Source: Candidatus Latescibacterota bacterium (GTDB taxonomy: Bacteria; JAAXHH01). Taken from it: a DNA stretch of 64,000 nucleotides. Positions within the stretch are counted from its first letter, which is position 1; the number at the start of each line of letters is the position of its first letter. The DNA lies in the NCBI GenBank assembly GCA_012270975.1, contig JAAXHH010000074.1, forward strand, positions 1-64,000, read 5' to 3'. Below the pieces are notes generated by a model. That model was not told the DNA's origin and made no database searches. It was given only the letters and a program-made list of their open reading frames with translations. Shown here one piece after another: positions 43,814 to 51,838 of this stretch. Both the position numbers and the translations under genes were made by a program.

Positions 43814-44854
43814 ATGAAAGCCGCCGTAATGGATGCCTTCGGATCACCCCTTGAGGTACGGGAGGTACCAGATCCCGTACCGGCGGAGGACGGCGTCGTG
43901 ATCGAGGTTCGGGCCAACGGGATCTGCCGGAGCGACTGGCATGGATGGATGGGACACGACCCGTCGATCAAGCTGCCTCACGTGCCGGGTCACGAATTCG
44001 CCGGCGTGGTCGTCGAAAAGGGCGGCCTGGTGCGGAACTGGCAGGTCGGAGACCGGGTGACCGTGCCCTTCTGCGGCGGATGCGGCGTCTGTGCGCAGTG
44101 CCTGGCCGGCAATCACCACATCTGCGACAACGAGTACCAGCCGGGATTTACCGGATGGGGTGCTTTTGCTGAATACGTGGCCATGCCGTACGCCGACGTG
44201 AATCTCGTGCGCCTGCCGGATGAACTGGACTTCGTGGAAGCCGCGAGCCTGGGATGCCGGTTCATGACGGCATTCCGCGGCGTAGTGGACCAGGGCCGGG
44301 TCACAGGGGGCGATTGCGTGGCCATCCACGGCTGTGGCGGCGTGGGGTTGTCGGCGATTATGATTGCGACGGCCTTGGGCGCCACGGTGATCGCCGTGGA
44401 TATCGACGACGACAGGCTGCAACTGGCGAGGGACTTCGGCGCCGGGATGACGGTGAATGCCCGGACGAGTCCCGACGTGGTCAGGGAAATACGGGAGAAG
44501 ACGGGGGGCGGCGTCCTGATCTCGATCGACGCCCTCGGGAGCAAAGTCACCAGCCGCAATTCCATCCGCTGTCTTCGAAAAAGAGGCCGTCACGTGCAAA
44601 TCGGGCTGACGCTGGCCGACGAGGCCGACGTCCCGATTCCAATGAACGCGGTCATAGCAAAAGAGCTTGAAATCGTGGGGAGCCACGGCATGCCGGCCCA
44701 CCGGTACGCCGACCTGCTGCGCATGATCACATCCGGCGTCCTTCGCCCCGGGCGCCTGGTCGGCAAGACCGTTGCCCTCGAAGACGCCGGCGCGGAATTG
44801 GAGGCCATGGGACGCTTCAGCCAGACCGGGGTGACGGTCATCGACCGGTTCTGA
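43814..44854 (+). CDS. Zinc-dependent alcohol dehydrogenase
   Basis: A medium-chain dehydrogenase of 346 residues. Catalytic zinc ligands Cys38 and His60-Glu61, and the structural zinc quartet C90, C93, C96 and C104 are present. The NAD(P) motif GCGGVG is near residue 175. The N-terminal MKAAVMDAFG is typical, so ATG 43814 is chosen rather than an in-frame TTG four codons earlier. Substrate is unknown (alcohols, polyols or aldehydes). Its last codons and TGA are part of a 20-bp tandem repeat (44838-44897) that continues into the spacer before the DUF899 gene. Confidence 0.93.
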   Translation: MKAAVMDAFGSPLEVREVPDPVPAEDGVVIEVRANGICRSDWHGWMGHDPSIKLPHVPGHEFAGVVVEKGGLVRNWQVGDRVTVPFCGGCGVCAQCLAGNHHICDNEYQPGFTGWGAFAEYVAMPYADVNLVRLPDELDFVEAASLGCRFMTAFRGVVDQGRVTGGDCVAIHGCGGVGLSAIMIATALGATVIAVDIDDDRLQLARDFGAGMTVNARTSPDVVREIREKTGGGVLISIDALGSKVTSRNSIRCLRKRGRHVQIGLTLADEADVPIPMNAVIAKELEIVGSHGMPAHRYADLLRMITSGVLRPGRLVGKTVALEDAGAELEAMGRFSQTGVTVIDRF

Positions 44855-44897
44855 CGGCCATAGACCGGTTCTGACGATCATCGACCGGTTCTGACGG
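44838..44897. repeat. 20-bp x 3 tandem repeat spanning the ADH stop codon
   Basis: Three units (44838-44857, 44858-44877, 44878-44897) share the core GACCGGTTCTGACG. The first contains the final codons and TGA of the alcohol dehydrogenase gene; the next two copy that same gene end into the intergenic region. Units 1 and 3 are identical and the middle one differs at 4 positions. Confidence 0.92.
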
Positions 44898-44933
44898 TCC
44901 TGTTGACACTCGCGAAACTCGAAAGGCATACGC

Positions 44934-45536
44934 ATGGCCGAGAAGGACATCATTGCGCTCGAACGGCAGATCTTCGAACTCACCGCGAAGCTGAACGAGT
45001 TGCGGAGAGACAACGAGACGAGGCCGGTACCCGACTACCGATTCGCCACCCTGACCGGGGAAGTCACCCTGCTCGACCTGTTCGCCGGCCGTGACCGTCT
45101 GCTGGCCATCCACAACATGGGACAGGGCTGCCGGTACTGCACACTGTGGGCGGACGGATTCAACGGCATGCTTGCCCATCTCGAGGACGCCATGTCCGTC
45201 GTGCTCCTTTCAGGCGACCCCCCTGCCTTGCAGCGTGATTTCGCCAATTCGAGAAACTGGCGCTTCCGTCTCGCTTCCCACGGAGGCGGCGAGTACATCG
45301 TAGAGCAGACGGTGATGGAAGGCGTGGAGAACATGCCTGGCGCGGTGCTCTACGAACGGCAGGGCGACCAGGTGCTGCGAAAGAACAGCTGCGTATTCGG
45401 TCCCGGCGACCTGTACTGCTCCCTCTGGAACCTGCTCGGACTCGCCGGACTGGGCGAAGCGGAATGGACCCCGCAGTACAGGTACTGGCGCCAACCCGAG
45501 AAAATGGACGACGGCGGCGCCAATCTGCTCGAATAG
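44934..45536 (+). CDS. DUF899-family thioredoxin-like protein
   Basis: A 200-residue cytoplasmic protein. A helical N-terminus (about 1-30) precedes a thioredoxin-fold domain, with a C-x-x-C pair in GQGCRYC (about 65-68) where redox thioredoxins have theirs. The family (DUF899) is a thioredoxin-superfamily group with unproven reaction. It begins 36 bases after the repeat that follows the dehydrogenase gene. The ankyrin gene follows on the same strand. Any redox role is inferred. Confidence 0.8.
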   Translation: MAEKDIIALERQIFELTAKLNELRRDNETRPVPDYRFATLTGEVTLLDLFAGRDRLLAIHNMGQGCRYCTLWADGFNGMLAHLEDAMSVVLLSGDPPALQRDFANSRNWRFRLASHGGGEYIVEQTVMEGVENMPGAVLYERQGDQVLRKNSCVFGPGDLYCSLWNLLGLAGLGEAEWTPQYRYWRQPEKMDDGGANLLE

Positions 45537-45592
45537 CGGTTCGCCCCGGTACAGCGGTTGGTGCGGTGCGCGGCAGGCCTGCGGGAGGCGTG

Positions 45593-46699
45593 GTGTCAGA
45601 CAGTCCGGCGATCAGGTTATTCCAACGAAACTGGTTTTTACGTGAAGCGCAGTTGCCGGAGATTACCCGGGCGGAAGGGCGCTTCATCGATGCCGCCATC
45701 GGACAGGACCCCGGTCGATGGGACGGCCGACCGGACTTGACGCGGATGGCCGGGATCCTCGCCGAACATCCGGACGTTCTGGATCGCATAGGCTCCCACT
45801 TGCTCACGGTGATTGTCGGGATGCGCGGTTGTGGAGGCGCGGTATCGTTTCTGCTTGATCGCGGTGTGCCGTTCAACATCGATACCCGTTCCTACAACGT
45901 ACTGCACGAAGCGGCCTGGGCGGGCTCCGCGGATACGCTCGAAGCCATTTTCACATCGGGCGTAGTGGACGCCACCTCGGTTTCCGTCGAGAAGCCCCAC
46001 ACGGGTTGGCCCGCGAATCTCTCCCTCATGTACTGGGCCGCCTGGGGCGGGTTTCCTGAAGTCGCCAGACTCCTGATCGCACACGGCGTCGGGAAACACC
46101 ACGAACTGCCTATTAAGGGCAACGGGGAGCGGGGAGAAACCTCCCTGCACGAGGCCGCGGCGCCGGGACCCTGGGGCGACGAAGATTCACCCAGGAACCG
46201 GGGAAAACGTGAAGTCGCCCGCATGCTGATCGAGGATGGCGCGGTGTACGACGCCTGCGCGGCGGCGGGATTGAACGATGCGGAACAACTCGGCAAACTG
46301 CTGGCTGCCGATCCCGGCACCGTTTCGGCGACCGGTGCTTACGGGATGACCCCTCTGCATTGGGCGGCAAGGGCGGGTTCGCTTGCGTGCGTCAAGCTGC
46401 TGCTGGACTGTGGCGCCGATCTGGACGCACGAAACAAATCGCGCCGAACCCCTTTGCAATTGGCGGCGGAAAGTGGCCAGGCGGAGGTCGTCAAGCTGAT
46501 TGTAAAAGCCGGGGCCGACCTGAATACCCAGGACCGCAAGGGCCGTACTCCTCTTCATAGGGCTACCTACGAGGGGCATGCCGAGGCCGCGGAAGCACTG
46601 CTCGCCGCGGGCGCGGACGGGACCGTGCTGAACAGGAACGGTAAAACCGCCTTCGAAATCGCCCGGAAGGGCGCTTCCTTTCTCAAGAAACGAACCTGA
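45593..46699 (+). CDS. Ankyrin-repeat protein
   Basis: A protein of about 368 residues. The C-terminal half holds at least three canonical 33-residue ankyrin repeats (G-(M/R)-TPLH-A-A-x-x-G, from about residue 245 to the end), with more divergent ones before it (for example LHEAAWAGS near 105). No signal or membrane segment is seen. It probably mediates protein-protein contacts. The start is uncertain because there is no ATG: GTG 45593 (GGGAGG just upstream) is preferred, as it avoids overlap with the DUF899 gene. The 2-hydroxyacid dehydrogenase gene follows after 25 bases. Confidence 0.82.
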   Translation: MSDSPAIRLFQRNWFLREAQLPEITRAEGRFIDAAIGQDPGRWDGRPDLTRMAGILAEHPDVLDRIGSHLLTVIVGMRGCGGAVSFLLDRGVPFNIDTRSYNVLHEAAWAGSADTLEAIFTSGVVDATSVSVEKPHTGWPANLSLMYWAAWGGFPEVARLLIAHGVGKHHELPIKGNGERGETSLHEAAAPGPWGDEDSPRNRGKREVARMLIEDGAVYDACAAAGLNDAEQLGKLLAADPGTVSATGAYGMTPLHWAARAGSLACVKLLLDCGADLDARNKSRRTPLQLAAESGQAEVVKLIVKAGADLNTQDRKGRTPLHRATYEGHAEAAEALLAAGADGTVLNRNGKTAFEIARKGASFLKKRT

Positions 46700-46724
46700 T
46701 ATCCGCCTACTCCAAGGTGCCGAA

Positions 46725-47669
46725 ATGAACGTCCTGCTCAGAATGAACCTGATAGAACCCCTGGTCGACGAAATCCGCCAGGTTGACGGGAAAGTACGGG
46801 TGGTACGGGTGGAATCGGAGGAAGAAGCCCTGGAAGTCATGCCGGAGATCGAAGTGGTCTGCGGCGAGATAACCCGGGCCCTGTTCGCTCGACGGAAGAA
46901 ACTCGCCTGGATCCAGAGCTGGGGCGCCGGAGTGGATGGACTGCTCTATCCCGAACTGGTGGAGAGTGACGTGGTGCTATGCAGCGCGAAGGGCTTCGTG
47001 GGCGTGCACCTGGCCGACCACACCATGGCGCTGCTGCTTGCGCTGACCCGGGGCATCCACACCGCAATCCGTAATCCGGGCTGGGATCCGCGCTGGCCCA
47101 TCCGCGAAGCCTCGTGGGAACTGGTGGATCGGACCATGGGCATCGTGGGACTGGGCGGAACCGGCCGTGAATTGGCCAGGCGGGCGGTCGCCTTCGGCAT
47201 GCGCGTCGTCGCCGTGGATCCGGAAGACGTGGAAGTACCGCCCGAGGTAGAGGCCTGCTGGGGTATGGACCGGTTCCACGCCCTCCTGGAACAATCGGAC
47301 GTCGTGGCCGTCTGCGCCCCGCTGACGGCGGAGACGGAGGGGCTGTTCGACCGGGCCGCTTTCGCCCGCATGCCGGATCACGCGTTGTTGATCAACGTCA
47401 CCCGGGGCAGGATCGTCGACGAAGCGGCCCTGCTGGAAGCGCTGGAAGGCAAACGGATCGGCGGCGCGGGCCTGGACGTGGTACCGCAGGAACCGCTGCC
47501 CGAAGATCACCCGCTGTGGAAGATGGACAACGTGGTGATCACGCCCCATACCGCCGGGGGATCTCCCAACCGGGACGGCCGGTGCGTGGCCCTTTTCTGC
47601 GAAAACCTGCGGCGTTACCTGGACGGACTGCCGCTGATGAGCGTGATCGACAAGCGCAAAGGGTACTGA
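46725..47669 (+). CDS. D-2-hydroxyacid dehydrogenase
   Basis: A 314-residue NAD-dependent dehydrogenase. The nucleotide-binding motif GLGGTG is near residue 141, the substrate-binding Arg in N-V-T-R-G-R about 230, the acid Glu in P-Q-E-P-L-P about 258, and the catalytic His in PHTAGG about 276. It interconverts a 2-oxoacid and a D-2-hydroxyacid such as glycerate, glyoxylate or phosphoglycerate. Length is normal for the glycerate/hydroxypyruvate-type group. Cytoplasmic. It follows the ankyrin gene on the same strand; its stop is followed within 12 bases by an 18-bp repeat. Confidence 0.92.
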   Translation: MNVLLRMNLIEPLVDEIRQVDGKVRVVRVESEEEALEVMPEIEVVCGEITRALFARRKKLAWIQSWGAGVDGLLYPELVESDVVLCSAKGFVGVHLADHTMALLLALTRGIHTAIRNPGWDPRWPIREASWELVDRTMGIVGLGGTGRELARRAVAFGMRVVAVDPEDVEVPPEVEACWGMDRFHALLEQSDVVAVCAPLTAETEGLFDRAAFARMPDHALLINVTRGRIVDEAALLEALEGKRIGGAGLDVVPQEPLPEDHPLWKMDNVVITPHTAGGSPNRDGRCVALFCENLRRYLDGLPLMSVIDKRKGY

Positions 47670-47680
47670 ATCAGCTATAC

Positions 47681-47716
47681 GCCGGAGCGCCGCGACATGC
47701 CGGAGCGCCGCGTCAC
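47681..47716. repeat. 18-bp x 2 tandem repeat after the hydroxyacid dehydrogenase gene
   Basis: Two tandem 18-base units (47681-47698, 47699-47716) match except for the last bases, and a third, degenerate unit follows to about 47734. It begins 12 bases after the dehydrogenase stop and reaches the end of the convergent DUF3500 gene. Confidence 0.8.
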
Positions 47717-47733
47717 GTCGGCGTGCCACCCGC

Positions 47734-48819
47734 TCAGTGCCGGTGATCCACCCCTTGGTCGTGCGAAGTGTGGTAGTGATGGGCGAGTAGGTCCGCGCCG
47801 AAATCATTCGTCGGGTTGCGCCATACCGTATGCACATGGTTGGCGTCGTTCTGCACGTTGTCGTATTCCACCAGGAACCGTCCGCCCTGCAGGCGGTAGT
47901 AATGGGGTTGCCGGGATTCCAGGCCGCCTGCCCAGGCCAGGTGGACGTCGCCCACACCGTGCTTCCGTAACAGGTCGGATTCGATCTCGGCGACGGCGTC
48001 CGGCATGCGGTGTATGTATTCGCCGATGAGGGCCTCCAGCATCTCCCGCTGGCCGTCGTTCATCCCTGACCCGGCGAGGCCGCGAGGCGTTTCCGTGTAC
48101 CGCACCGTATCATACGGCACGTCCGTTCGGGCCAGCCTGTCCGGTTTCTCCCTGTTCTCCTGGATAAAACGCTGATTCACCGTGACGATGTCCCCCGGCG
48201 GAACCGACGCGATCAGCGCACTGTGCCGTTGTTCCTCGTCCAAGCCGCGTACCAGTTCCCGCGCCAGGTCTTCGACATTGCCCAGGGGCCTGAGCGAACC
48301 GACACCGTTAAGCGCGGCCGAGGCCGGGTTCGCCCCGAAGAAGAAGGGCGTGGGCGCGACGATCCGTCCCCCGGCGATGGTGTAGTTGATGGAAACGTGG
48401 TGTCCCTCGAATTTCCAGCCCCAGGGATCCCGGTCCGAGGGGGTGCCGAATACGGATACGTAATAGTCGGAAGGATCCCGCCAGTTGCCCGACGACCAGC
48501 CTTCCCGGGCATCCAGCGTCGCTTCCAGACCCATGATGGTCGTCGTCGTGGCGTACCCCGTACCGCTCAGTCCCGAGGCCACGAGCTGCATGGCCCGGCG
48601 TCGTTGTCCCCGGTCCATCTCCCCGAGCGGCAATCCCTTTCTCGCCAGGGGCACGTAGTCCCAGAACGTGCGGGAATCATCGTCTTCAAAGGGGAAGCGC
48701 GCCTTCGCAAGCTGATCCGGCGCCAGGGCGGCCGTGAGATTGACGGCGGCCTCTCCCATGCGCTGAACCAGCCCCCTGATGTGTTCGCTGGTCAGTAAAC
48801 CGTTCTGGTCCTCGCTCAT
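47734..48819 (-). CDS. DUF3500 family protein
   Basis: A 361-residue protein without a signal peptide. The family signature is visible in the F-E-D-D-D-S-R-T-F-W-D-Y-V-P segment (about 44-57), the GTPSDRDPWGWKFEGHH block (around 135) and the conserved (H/R)(L/I)xWAGG-like C-terminal part. Biochemical function is not known; it is frequent in genomes with many PhyH and amidohydrolase genes. GGAG lies at good spacing before ATG 48819. It is the third gene of a PhyH-amidohydrolase-DUF3500 run on the minus strand. Homology to the family is firm; role unknown. Confidence 0.85.
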   Translation of the reverse strand: MSEDQNGLLTSEHIRGLVQRMGEAAVNLTAALAPDQLAKARFPFEDDDSRTFWDYVPLARKGLPLGEMDRGQRRRAMQLVASGLSGTGYATTTTIMGLEATLDAREGWSSGNWRDPSDYYVSVFGTPSDRDPWGWKFEGHHVSINYTIAGGRIVAPTPFFFGANPASAALNGVGSLRPLGNVEDLARELVRGLDEEQRHSALIASVPPGDIVTVNQRFIQENREKPDRLARTDVPYDTVRYTETPRGLAGSGMNDGQREMLEALIGEYIHRMPDAVAEIESDLLRKHGVGDVHLAWAGGLESRQPHYYRLQGGRFLVEYDNVQNDANHVHTVWRNPTNDFGADLLAHHYHTSHDQGVDHRH

Positions 48820-48864
48820 TGTATTCTCCGATTGGAACGTAGACGCATACCGATGCGATATCTA

Positions 48865-49764
48865 TCACTTGAGATCAGGGAACCGCAGGAAACGCTTGGC
48901 CGTTCCGCCCATGATCGCCTCGTACTCGTGGGGCTTGATGTCGGGCATGGTCTGCTCGATCAGACCCGCCAGCTTGTCGTAGCCGGGTTCCTCGTAGATC
49001 CACGGGAAGTCCGTGGCCCACATGAGCCGGTCGGCGCCGTAAGTGCCCAGGAAGTGTTTATGCCACCCCGCCAGGTCGGGGTAGGGGTACGGTTTCTTGC
49101 TGAAGGCGTAGTGGCCCGACAGGTGCATCGTCACATTTTCGTAGGTGCTCAGCCGGTGCGTGGTATGAAAGGCCGGGTTATAGGACACGATGTCGATCTG
49201 CGGCCGTCCCCACTGGTCCGTCCGGCCCTTGCCCAGGCCCGGGCAGATGCCCAGGTGGTTGATGACGACGCGCACCTGGGGGAAGGCGTCGACGAGCCAG
49301 GCGATCAGGTGAGCGTCCGCCGCACGCACGTACAGCCAGAGGACGAGGTCTTTCTCCGCCGCGTGCCGCCAGATGGGGTAGGTCGTGAACTTACGCACGT
49401 CCACGGCATCGAAGGGATCCGCGGGGCCACCGACCAAACCGAGCCGGAAACCCACGATCCCCGTTCCGTCCGTCAGCCGGTCCATGTGCTCCTCTGGCGC
49501 GCCATAGGCCGATTCGGGTATGAGTCCGATGCCGAGGAATCGGTCCGGATAGGTTCTGAGGCAGTGAAGCAGGTAGGCGTGCTGCGCCTCGCTCGTGCCG
49601 CCGATCTGCACCAGCATGGCCTGGTCTATGTTGCTGCCGGCCATGTAGGTCATCAGCTTTTCGACCGTCTCTTCCCGTTCCGGCGGCGTGTTGCCGCCCG
49701 CTTCTCTCGGAAACTCGCGGGAAACTTTCGCGAACACGTGACCGTGGGCATCGATACGTGGCAT
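48865..49764 (-). CDS. Amidohydrolase-2 TIM-barrel hydrolase
   Basis: A 299-residue protein. It begins M-P-R-I-D-A-H-G-H, with the HxH metal site intact. Central INHLG contributes the next ligand and MWATDFPW gives the active-site Asp. This is the standard amidohydrolase-2/ACMSD-like arrangement, in contrast with the altered first site of the 29280 gene. It may hydrolyse or decarboxylate a lactone or aromatic acid. GGGAG precedes ATG 49764. It begins 12 bases after the upstream PhyH gene and belongs to the same operon. Confidence 0.88.
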   Translation of the reverse strand: MPRIDAHGHVFAKVSREFPREAGGNTPPEREETVEKLMTYMAGSNIDQAMLVQIGGTSEAQHAYLLHCLRTYPDRFLGIGLIPESAYGAPEEHMDRLTDGTGIVGFRLGLVGGPADPFDAVDVRKFTTYPIWRHAAEKDLVLWLYVRAADAHLIAWLVDAFPQVRVVINHLGICPGLGKGRTDQWGRPQIDIVSYNPAFHTTHRLSTYENVTMHLSGHYAFSKKPYPYPDLAGWHKHFLGTYGADRLMWATDFPWIYEEPGYDKLAGLIEQTMPDIKPHEYEAIMGGTAKRFLRFPDLK

Positions 49765-49776
49765 GCGGCTCCCTGT

Positions 49777-50499
49777 CTATGACATCCCGAAAAGCCGGAG
49801 CCGGTCCGGCGTGTTCAGCGACGGGGCGATGTGGGCGTACCGGCCGGGGTCTATCTTCCCGGGCGTACGCTTTTCATAGGTGAGGATGATCGACTTCCGC
49901 GGGATACCGGTGTGGTTATCCATGGCCACGTGCCATCCGTAGGTATTGAACATGATGGCCGTACCCGCCCTGCCCGGGAACCGCTTGTGGCCCGGCATGG
50001 CTTCCAGATTCTTTACGCGGGGGTAGGGCCCCGCGCCTGGCCGGTGGCTGCCGGGAACGTAGGCGAATTCCCCGCCGCCGCGCTCGACGTCGTTTACGTA
50101 GACCTGCACCTTGATATGGAGGGGATGATCGGGAGCGACGTCGGGATGCCATCCCGTGTAGCCCATGGGCCAGAGCGGCGCCGTACGGACCTGCTCGCCG
50201 ATGAAGATCATATCGTCTCCGGTAAAGGCCCTGACGTATTCGAAGTAACGCGGCTGGTCGAGGATGTCGATGAAGACCTCGTCCTTTTCCAGCACATTCG
50301 GAATGTCGTAATAGGTCGCCGCGAGTTCACCCCGGGCGATCTTGTCCAGCCACTCCTCCTTGCAGGCTGCTGCCCAGTGGTCGAAGGCCTGCTGGAGGCG
50401 GTCCAGCATCTCGCCCCGGATCGCGTCCTCGAAAACGAGATACCCCTGCTCTTCCCACTGTTTCCATTCCGCCGGGGTGGGACCGGAATCCACGGTCAT
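49777..50499 (-). CDS. Phytanoyl-CoA dioxygenase (PhyH) family protein
   Basis: A 240-residue Fe(II)/2-oxoglutarate oxygenase. HxD occurs in GWHPDVAP (about 117-119), and the distal His in YGWHVAMDN with an Arg downstream. The N-terminal WEEQGYLVFEDAI segment is family-typical. It opens a three-gene minus-strand run with the amidohydrolase and DUF3500 genes, suggesting these three act on one substrate (inference). The ribosome site before ATG 50499 is weak (GAAAGAAG). It diverges from the rmlC-like gene at 50675. Confidence 0.87.
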   Translation of the reverse strand: MTVDSGPTPAEWKQWEEQGYLVFEDAIRGEMLDRLQQAFDHWAAACKEEWLDKIARGELAATYYDIPNVLEKDEVFIDILDQPRYFEYVRAFTGDDMIFIGEQVRTAPLWPMGYTGWHPDVAPDHPLHIKVQVYVNDVERGGGEFAYVPGSHRPGAGPYPRVKNLEAMPGHKRFPGRAGTAIMFNTYGWHVAMDNHTGIPRKSIILTYEKRTPGKIDPGRYAHIAPSLNTPDRLRLFGMS

Positions 50500-50674
50500 T
50501 CGGGACTTCTTTCTTCGTGATTCAAATGGTGGCGATGGTATAGACCGGAATCAACAGAAACGGTTCCGCGCTGTCAAGCGTGACGGCGGTCCCGCGGGAT
50601 TTCCTTCTTGCCCCGTTCTTCCTCACCGGCCTATCTTTTTGCGTGCGTACGATTGCTCTTGAAAGGAGAAACGC

Positions 50675-51304
50675 TTGAAGATCGAAGCCGTGGCATCCCT
50701 CGCGATCCCCGAATTGAAAGTGATTCGCTTCGGCCGTTTCAGGGATGACCGGGGATACTTCACCGAATCCTACCGGCTGGGGGATCTCTCCCGCAACCCG
50801 GAGACGGCGTTTCTCCGTGATGTCCGTTTTCTACAGATCAACGAGAGTTTTTCCCGCGCTGGCGTGGTCCGAGGCCTCCATTTCCAGTGGAATCCTCACA
50901 TGGGCAAGCTGGTTCGGGCTGTTCGTGGCCGCATCGTGGACCTGGCGCTGGATATCCGGTTGGGTTCGCCTACCCAGGGCAAGATCGTCGCACACGACAT
51001 TTCGGAGGATCCCGGTACCGACCACGCCGAGTGGATCTGGGTGCCGCCGGGATTCGCCCACGGTTTCTTCTGCATGACCGACTGCGTCCTGGAGTACCTG
51101 TGCAGCGGGGAGTACAGTCCGGAAAACGAGGCCGGCATCTCGCCGATGGCGCCTGACCTGGACTGGTCGCTATGCGATCGGTCGCTGAAGCGCGCGTTCG
51201 ACGAGGTTGCCGCGGGACAAGCCACCATGTCCGAGAAGGACCGGGACGCGTTTTCCATGAACGGCTGGCTGGCGGATGAACGGTCCTTGAACTTTACGTA
51301 CTGA
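50675..51304 (+). CDS. rfbC: dTDP-4-dehydrorhamnose 3,5-epimerase-like protein
   Basis: A cupin-fold epimerase of the RmlC family, 209 residues; it would convert dTDP-4-keto-6-deoxyglucose to the 4-keto-rhamnose form for surface polysaccharide. Catalytic His69 is in RGLHFQ, with a conserved Lys78, and the C-terminal active-site segment EYSPENE is present. The start is TTG 50675, supported by an AAAGGAG at ideal spacing. No other dTDP-rhamnose genes (rmlA, B, D) are adjacent, so this is a stand-alone copy. Related enzymes acting on other dTDP-sugars cannot be excluded. Confidence 0.87.
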   Translation: MKIEAVASLAIPELKVIRFGRFRDDRGYFTESYRLGDLSRNPETAFLRDVRFLQINESFSRAGVVRGLHFQWNPHMGKLVRAVRGRIVDLALDIRLGSPTQGKIVAHDISEDPGTDHAEWIWVPPGFAHGFFCMTDCVLEYLCSGEYSPENEAGISPMAPDLDWSLCDRSLKRAFDEVAAGQATMSEKDRDAFSMNGWLADERSLNFTY

Positions 51305-51357
51305 ACGCGCAGCAAAACCGCAACCTGGTTCATACTTTAATTATGGGAGAAACTTTA

Positions 51358-51831
51358 ATGACATCGGATCAACCTTCGCTCTGGTCAGACATCCGTGGAC
51401 TCGTGTTCTTCGGCTGGATCGTCGCTGCGACGCGCCTGCTGCTGGATTTCGTCGCGCCTGAACAGTCCATGTTCATCGGCGTATATTTCCTGATGCCCCT
51501 TGCGTACCTGTACTATGGACTGAAGGGCAGGTGGGACCACCTGGCCTGGAGGCGGGTGGCGGGATCGCTGATCGTGGTCGTGTTTCTGGTCTGGTTCATT
51601 CCGAACCTGATTTCGTACAGTACCGCGTTTTTCGTCGGGCTGGAGCACGGCCGGTTCTCGCCGGAAAACTCCGGTAGAGTACTCGACTATGAGGGGCCGC
51701 TCATGACGATACTGAACGGCGGTATGGTTGCGGGAGGCACATTCCTAGCCGGTTCGGTCTGGAGTGTCGCGCTGGGCACGCTGTTCATCTGGCTGCCGGG
51801 AGCGATGCGAAGGCGGCAGGCTCGAGTCTGA
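51358..51831 (+). CDS. Small multipass membrane protein, function unknown
   Basis: A 157-residue protein with four hydrophobic segments (about 13-33, 38-56, 67-88 and 120-146). I recognise no family. ATG 51358 is chosen because GGGAG lies 8 bases upstream; an in-frame ATG five codons earlier overlaps that site. It follows the epimerase gene by 53 bases and probably shares its transcript. It converges on the inositol-type cluster, with only 7 bases between the stop codons. Confidence 0.65.
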   Translation: MTSDQPSLWSDIRGLVFFGWIVAATRLLLDFVAPEQSMFIGVYFLMPLAYLYYGLKGRWDHLAWRRVAGSLIVVVFLVWFIPNLISYSTAFFVGLEHGRFSPENSGRVLDYEGPLMTILNGGMVAGGTFLAGSVWSVALGTLFIWLPGAMRRRQARV

Positions 51832-51838
51832 CGCGTAA

